Positions 61,296-64,000 of a stretch of 64,000 nucleotides of DNA are shown piece by piece. A program made the position numbers and the translations under genes. The notes beneath the pieces are model-generated. The model was given only the letters and a program-made list of their open reading frames with translations. It searched no databases and was not told the origin of the DNA. Source of the DNA: Chloroflexota bacterium (GTDB lineage Bacteria; Chloroflexota; Dehalococcoidia; Lucifugimonadales; Lucifugimonadaceae); contig JABMNO010000019.1 in assembly GCA_013204555.1 (NCBI GenBank), forward strand, positions 25,278 to 89,277. Reading direction: 5' to 3'. Each line of letters begins with the position of its first letter. Position 1 is the stretch's first letter.

Positions 61296-64000
61296 ATGGT
61301 AATCGCCTCACGTAGCCGGTCTTCTCAGATCACTAATAAGTACTTCAACCGCATTGAGCGGGTTATGGATGTGCCGAATCTGATTCAGATTCAGTTGGAT
61401 TCATTTAAATGGCTTAAGGGTGACGGTCTGAAAGACCTCTTTGAAGAGATATCGCCCATCGAGGACTTTTCCGGTGGTCGGTTTGAACTCAGTTTCCTGG
61501 ACCACTCATGGGAGGATCCGAAGCAGACTGAGCGAGAATGTCGACTCAAGGAGACGACTTACTCCGCATCTCTTTACGTCACTGTCCAGCTCACCATTAA
61601 GGCGACTGGCGAACTGAAGCAGCAGAGGCTGTTCATGGGTGACGTGCCAATGATGACCCGTAACGGGACCTTCATCATTAATGGTGCTGAGCGCGTTGTT
61701 GTTTCGCAGCTTGTTCGTTCACCGGGCGCATATTTCACAGCCTCAAAAGATCCGGCAACTGGCCGAACTCTTTGCGCTGCCAAGCTGATTCCTTACAGAG
61801 GTGCATGGGTGGAGCTTGAGACTTCCAACCGTGACATCCTTTACGTCAAGGTTGACCGTAAGCGCAGGACTCCTGTCTCAACTCTGTTGCGAGCGCTGGG
61901 CTACACGGGCGATGAAGAGCTCATTGAGCTCTTCAAGGACGTAGACACCAACCCTGATCACCAGATCATGGCGACAACCATCGCCCGTGACTCAGCAATT
62001 ACGACTGAGGATGAGGCGCTGGTGGAGTTCTACCGAAGATTGCGCCCTGGTGAGCCGCCAAGCGTTGAGAACGCTCGCAATCTTCTGGACAACCTGTTCT
62101 TTAACCCCCGGAAGTATGACCTTGGCCGTGTTGGCCGTTACAAGCTCAACCGGAACCTTGGGCGTAATGAGGATGTCCGAACCCTGACGAAGGGGGACAT
62201 CCTGGACCTAATCCGGAAGATGATCCAGATCAACAACGGACGGTCCAAGGTTGACGACATTGACCATTTGGGCAACCGCCGCGTTCGTGCAGTTGGCGAA
62301 CTGATCCAGAACCAGCTTCGAGTCGGCCTTCTCCGGATGGAGCGAGTCGTCAAAGAGCGCATGACTACCCAGATGGACCCGGACACTACTACCCCGGCAG
62401 CCCTGATCAACATCAGGCCAGTTGTGGCAGCCGTTCGAGAGTTCTTCGGTGGATCACAGCTTTCGCAGTTCATGGACCAGACCAACCCACTTGCAGAGTT
62501 GACGCACAAGAGGCGTCTCTCAGCGCTGGGACCTGGCGGTCTCTCCCGGGACCGTGCAGGATTCGACGTTCGTGACGTTCACGCGTCGCACTATGGCCGC
62601 ATCTGCCCTATCGAGACTCCTGAAGGCCCGAACATTGGTCTTCTTGGCTCGCTGGCGACCTATGCGCGTCTCAATGCGTACGGATTTATTGAGACGCCGT
62701 ACCGTCCGGTGCTGCACGAGATCTCAAGCCACAGTCCCATTCTTATTGGTCACCACGTGACTGAAGATGCACTTGATGCCAAGGGCAAAGTGCTGATGGA
62801 GGCGGGCAAGGCTCTCACCAAAGTAGTGGTTGAAGAGATGGCGGAGTTGCCGGAGCAGACGCTAACGGTAAGGCCGTACGTGTCGATGAATTCAGACGAT
62901 ATTGAGTACATGCCTGCTGATGAAGAAGAGAAGCACATCATTGGTCAGGCCAACACCGCATTGGACTCGCGGAACCAGCTTTCTGGAGATCGTGTCGAGA
63001 TCAGGCTTGGTGAGGCTTTCGCACACGAGACTCCAGAAAAAGTTGAGTATCTCGACGTGTCGCCAATGCAGATAGTGAGCGTATCGACTGCTCTCATCCC
63101 GTTCCTTGAGCACGACGACGCAAACCGAGCCCTCATGGGTTCAAACATGCAACGTCAGGCCGTGCCGCTTCTCCGACCGGATGCTCCAGTTGTGGGCACT
63201 GGAATGGAAGAGCGTGTCGCGAAGGACAGCCGTCAGGTGCTTGTCTCTGAGCACAATGGAATCATCACATCCGTTACGGGTGACATGATTCTGATCCGGG
63301 CTGAAGATGGCGAGAAGATCGAGTACCCGATCACCAAGTTCCGCCGCTCAAACCAGGGCACCTGTGTGTCCCAGCGTCCAATCGTGGACAAAGGACAGCG
63401 AGTGGCCATTGGTGATGCGCTGGCAGATAGCTCCTCCACTGAGGGCGGCGAACTGGCGCTTGGGCAGAACATCCTTGTTGGCTTTATGAGCTGGGAAGGC
63501 TACAACTACGAAGACGCGATCATACTGAGCGAGAACCTTGTCAAAGCTGACAAGTACACCTCGATTCACATTGATAAGCATGAGGCTGAGGCTCGTGAGA
63601 CGAAGCTTGGCCCTGAAGAGATCACCCGTGATATCCCAAACACCGCAGAAGATAGTTTGCGTGACCTGGACGAAGAGGGAATCATTCGCATTGGCGCCTA
63701 CGTTGGTCCCGGTGACATTCTTGTTGGAAAGATCACTCCAAAGGGCGAGACCGAGCTAACTGCTGAAGAGAAGCTGCTCCGAGCGATCTTCGGTGAGAAG
63801 GCCCGAGACGTGAAGGACACCTCCCTGAGGGTTCCGCACGGTGAGTACGGCAAGGTGATTGACGTAAAGGTTCTCAGCAAAGAGAACGGAGACAATCTGC
63901 AGCCTGGCGTCCTTCGCATGGTCCGTGTCTGGATTGCCCAGACACGAAAGATCATGGAAGGCGACAAGATGGCTGGTCGTCACGGCAACAAGGGTGTCAT
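61296..64000 (+). CDS. rpoB: RNA polymerase subunit beta, 3' end outside the window
   Basis: The open frame starts at ATG 61296 (AGGAG about 11 nt upstream; [11 protein letters not shown]) and runs off the right edge after about 901 codons without a stop. The N-terminal segment [15 protein letters not shown], the rifampicin cluster [20 protein letters not shown] followed by [16 protein letters not shown], and [14 protein letters not shown] are standard. Positions matching E. coli D516, H526 and S531 are unchanged; N518 is Thr. The last visible residues are [13 protein letters not shown], the active-site region. The frame at both ends agrees, so no net frameshift is present. The usual rplKAJL cluster is not upstream; a GDPD gene is. 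Confidence 0.97.
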   Translation, partial: MVIASRSRSSQITNKYFNRIERVMDVPNLIQIQLDSFKWLKGDGLKDLFEEISPIEDFSGGRFELSFLDHSWEDPKQTERECRLKETTYSASLYVTVQLTIKATGELKQQRLFMGDVPMMTRNGTFIINGAERVVVSQLVRSPGAYFTASKDPATGRTLCAAKLIPYRGAWVELETSNRDILYVKVDRKRRTPVSTLLRALGYTGDEELIELFKDVDTNPDHQIMATTIARDSAITTEDEALVEFYRRLRPGEPPSVENARNLLDNLFFNPRKYDLGRVGRYKLNRNLGRNEDVRTLTKGDILDLIRKMIQINNGRSKVDDIDHLGNRRVRAVGELIQNQLRVGLLRMERVVKERMTTQMDPDTTTPAALINIRPVVAAVREFFGGSQLSQFMDQTNPLAELTHKRRLSALGPGGLSRDRAGFDVRDVHASHYGRICPIETPEGPNIGLLGSLATYARLNAYGFIETPYRPVLHEISSHSPILIGHHVTEDALDAKGKVLMEAGKALTKVVVEEMAELPEQTLTVRPYVSMNSDDIEYMPADEEEKHIIGQANTALDSRNQLSGDRVEIRLGEAFAHETPEKVEYLDVSPMQIVSVSTALIPFLEHDDANRALMGSNMQRQAVPLLRPDAPVVGTGMEERVAKDSRQVLVSEHNGIITSVTGDMILIRAEDGEKIEYPITKFRRSNQGTCVSQRPIVDKGQRVAIGDALADSSSTEGGELALGQNILVGFMSWEGYNYEDAIILSENLVKADKYTSIHIDKHEAEARETKLGPEEITRDIPNTAEDSLRDLDEEGIIRIGAYVGPGDILVGKITPKGETELTAEEKLLRAIFGEKARDVKDTSLRVPHGEYGKVIDVKVLSKENGDNLQPGVLRMVRVWIAQTRKIMEGDKMAGRHGNKGV

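Overview
The window is a 64 kb piece of bacterial chromosome with moderate GC and short intergenic gaps. It carries no tRNA, rRNA, CRISPR array, insertion sequence or phage gene that I could see. The gene mix suggests a Chloroflexota lineage of the SAR202 / Dehalococcoidia type: many oxidoreductases and hydrolases for organic-acid breakdown (HpcH aldolase, hydroxyisobutyrate-type dehydrogenase, TPP enzyme, RraA-like protein, two CocE/NonD hydrolases, luciferase-like flavin monooxygenase, SMP-30-like propeller, amidohydrolase-2, opine-type dehydrogenase, PIG-L deacetylase, SDR and MDR enzymes) around housekeeping genes (ilvD, gatCA, rpoB). This placement is inferred from gene content, not from a phylogeny.

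Layout. 1-7.6 kb: a partial aldolase and a beta-hydroxyacid dehydrogenase, an unusual response regulator (receiver, ZU5-like domain, degenerate receiver, basic tail), and a tight minus-strand operon TPP enzyme - RraA-like - CocE hydrolase. 7.7-16.9 kb: one 9.2 kb gene for a soluble histidine kinase with sixteen tandem GAF domains. 17.5-24 kb: ilvD, an aldo/keto reductase, a DUF433/DUF5615 toxin-antitoxin pair, and a minus-strand group of flavin monooxygenase, GYD protein and M20 peptidase. 24-30.6 kb: a membrane protein coupled to a TolB-like lipoprotein, an MFS carrier, a NYN protein, and a propeller/amidohydrolase pair. 30.8-34.9 kb: a doubled ABC-2 exporter operon (ATPase-permease-ATPase-permease) followed by a GNAT acetyltransferase. 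35-42.1 kb: a lipoprotein, an opine-type dehydrogenase, SRPBCC, methyltransferase, inositol-phosphatase-like, gamma-carbonic-anhydrase-like, TIGR03086-like and lactonase genes. 42.5-46 kb: a large secreted repeat protein. 46.5-51.7 kb: PIG-L, a D-2-hydroxyacid dehydrogenase, a degenerate SDR, and gatC-gatA-lipoprotein. 51.8-55.6 kb: a secreted FG-GAP / LCAT-like hydrolase / dockerin protein. 56-61 kb: MOSC, an ArsM-like methyltransferase with an in-frame TGA, a second CocE hydrolase, a quinone-oxidoreductase-like enzyme and a GDPD. 61.3-64 kb: the 5' part of rpoB, with a strong sigma70-type promoter.

Four things stand out. (1) The 3071-residue, 16-GAF histidine kinase. (2) A probable selenoprotein: the ArsM-like methyltransferase frame reads through a TGA located where ArsM enzymes have a conserved Cys, for 55 more family-like codons, and a bacterial-type SECIS hairpin follows the TGA at the right distance. 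(3) The secreted propeller-lipase-dockerin protein. (4) The response regulator whose second receiver has lost its phosphorylation residues. Regulatory observations include a 12-bp palindrome between the -35 and -10 of the rpoB promoter, a CRP-consensus palindrome at 37758, and a possible leaderless start for the ABC exporter operon.
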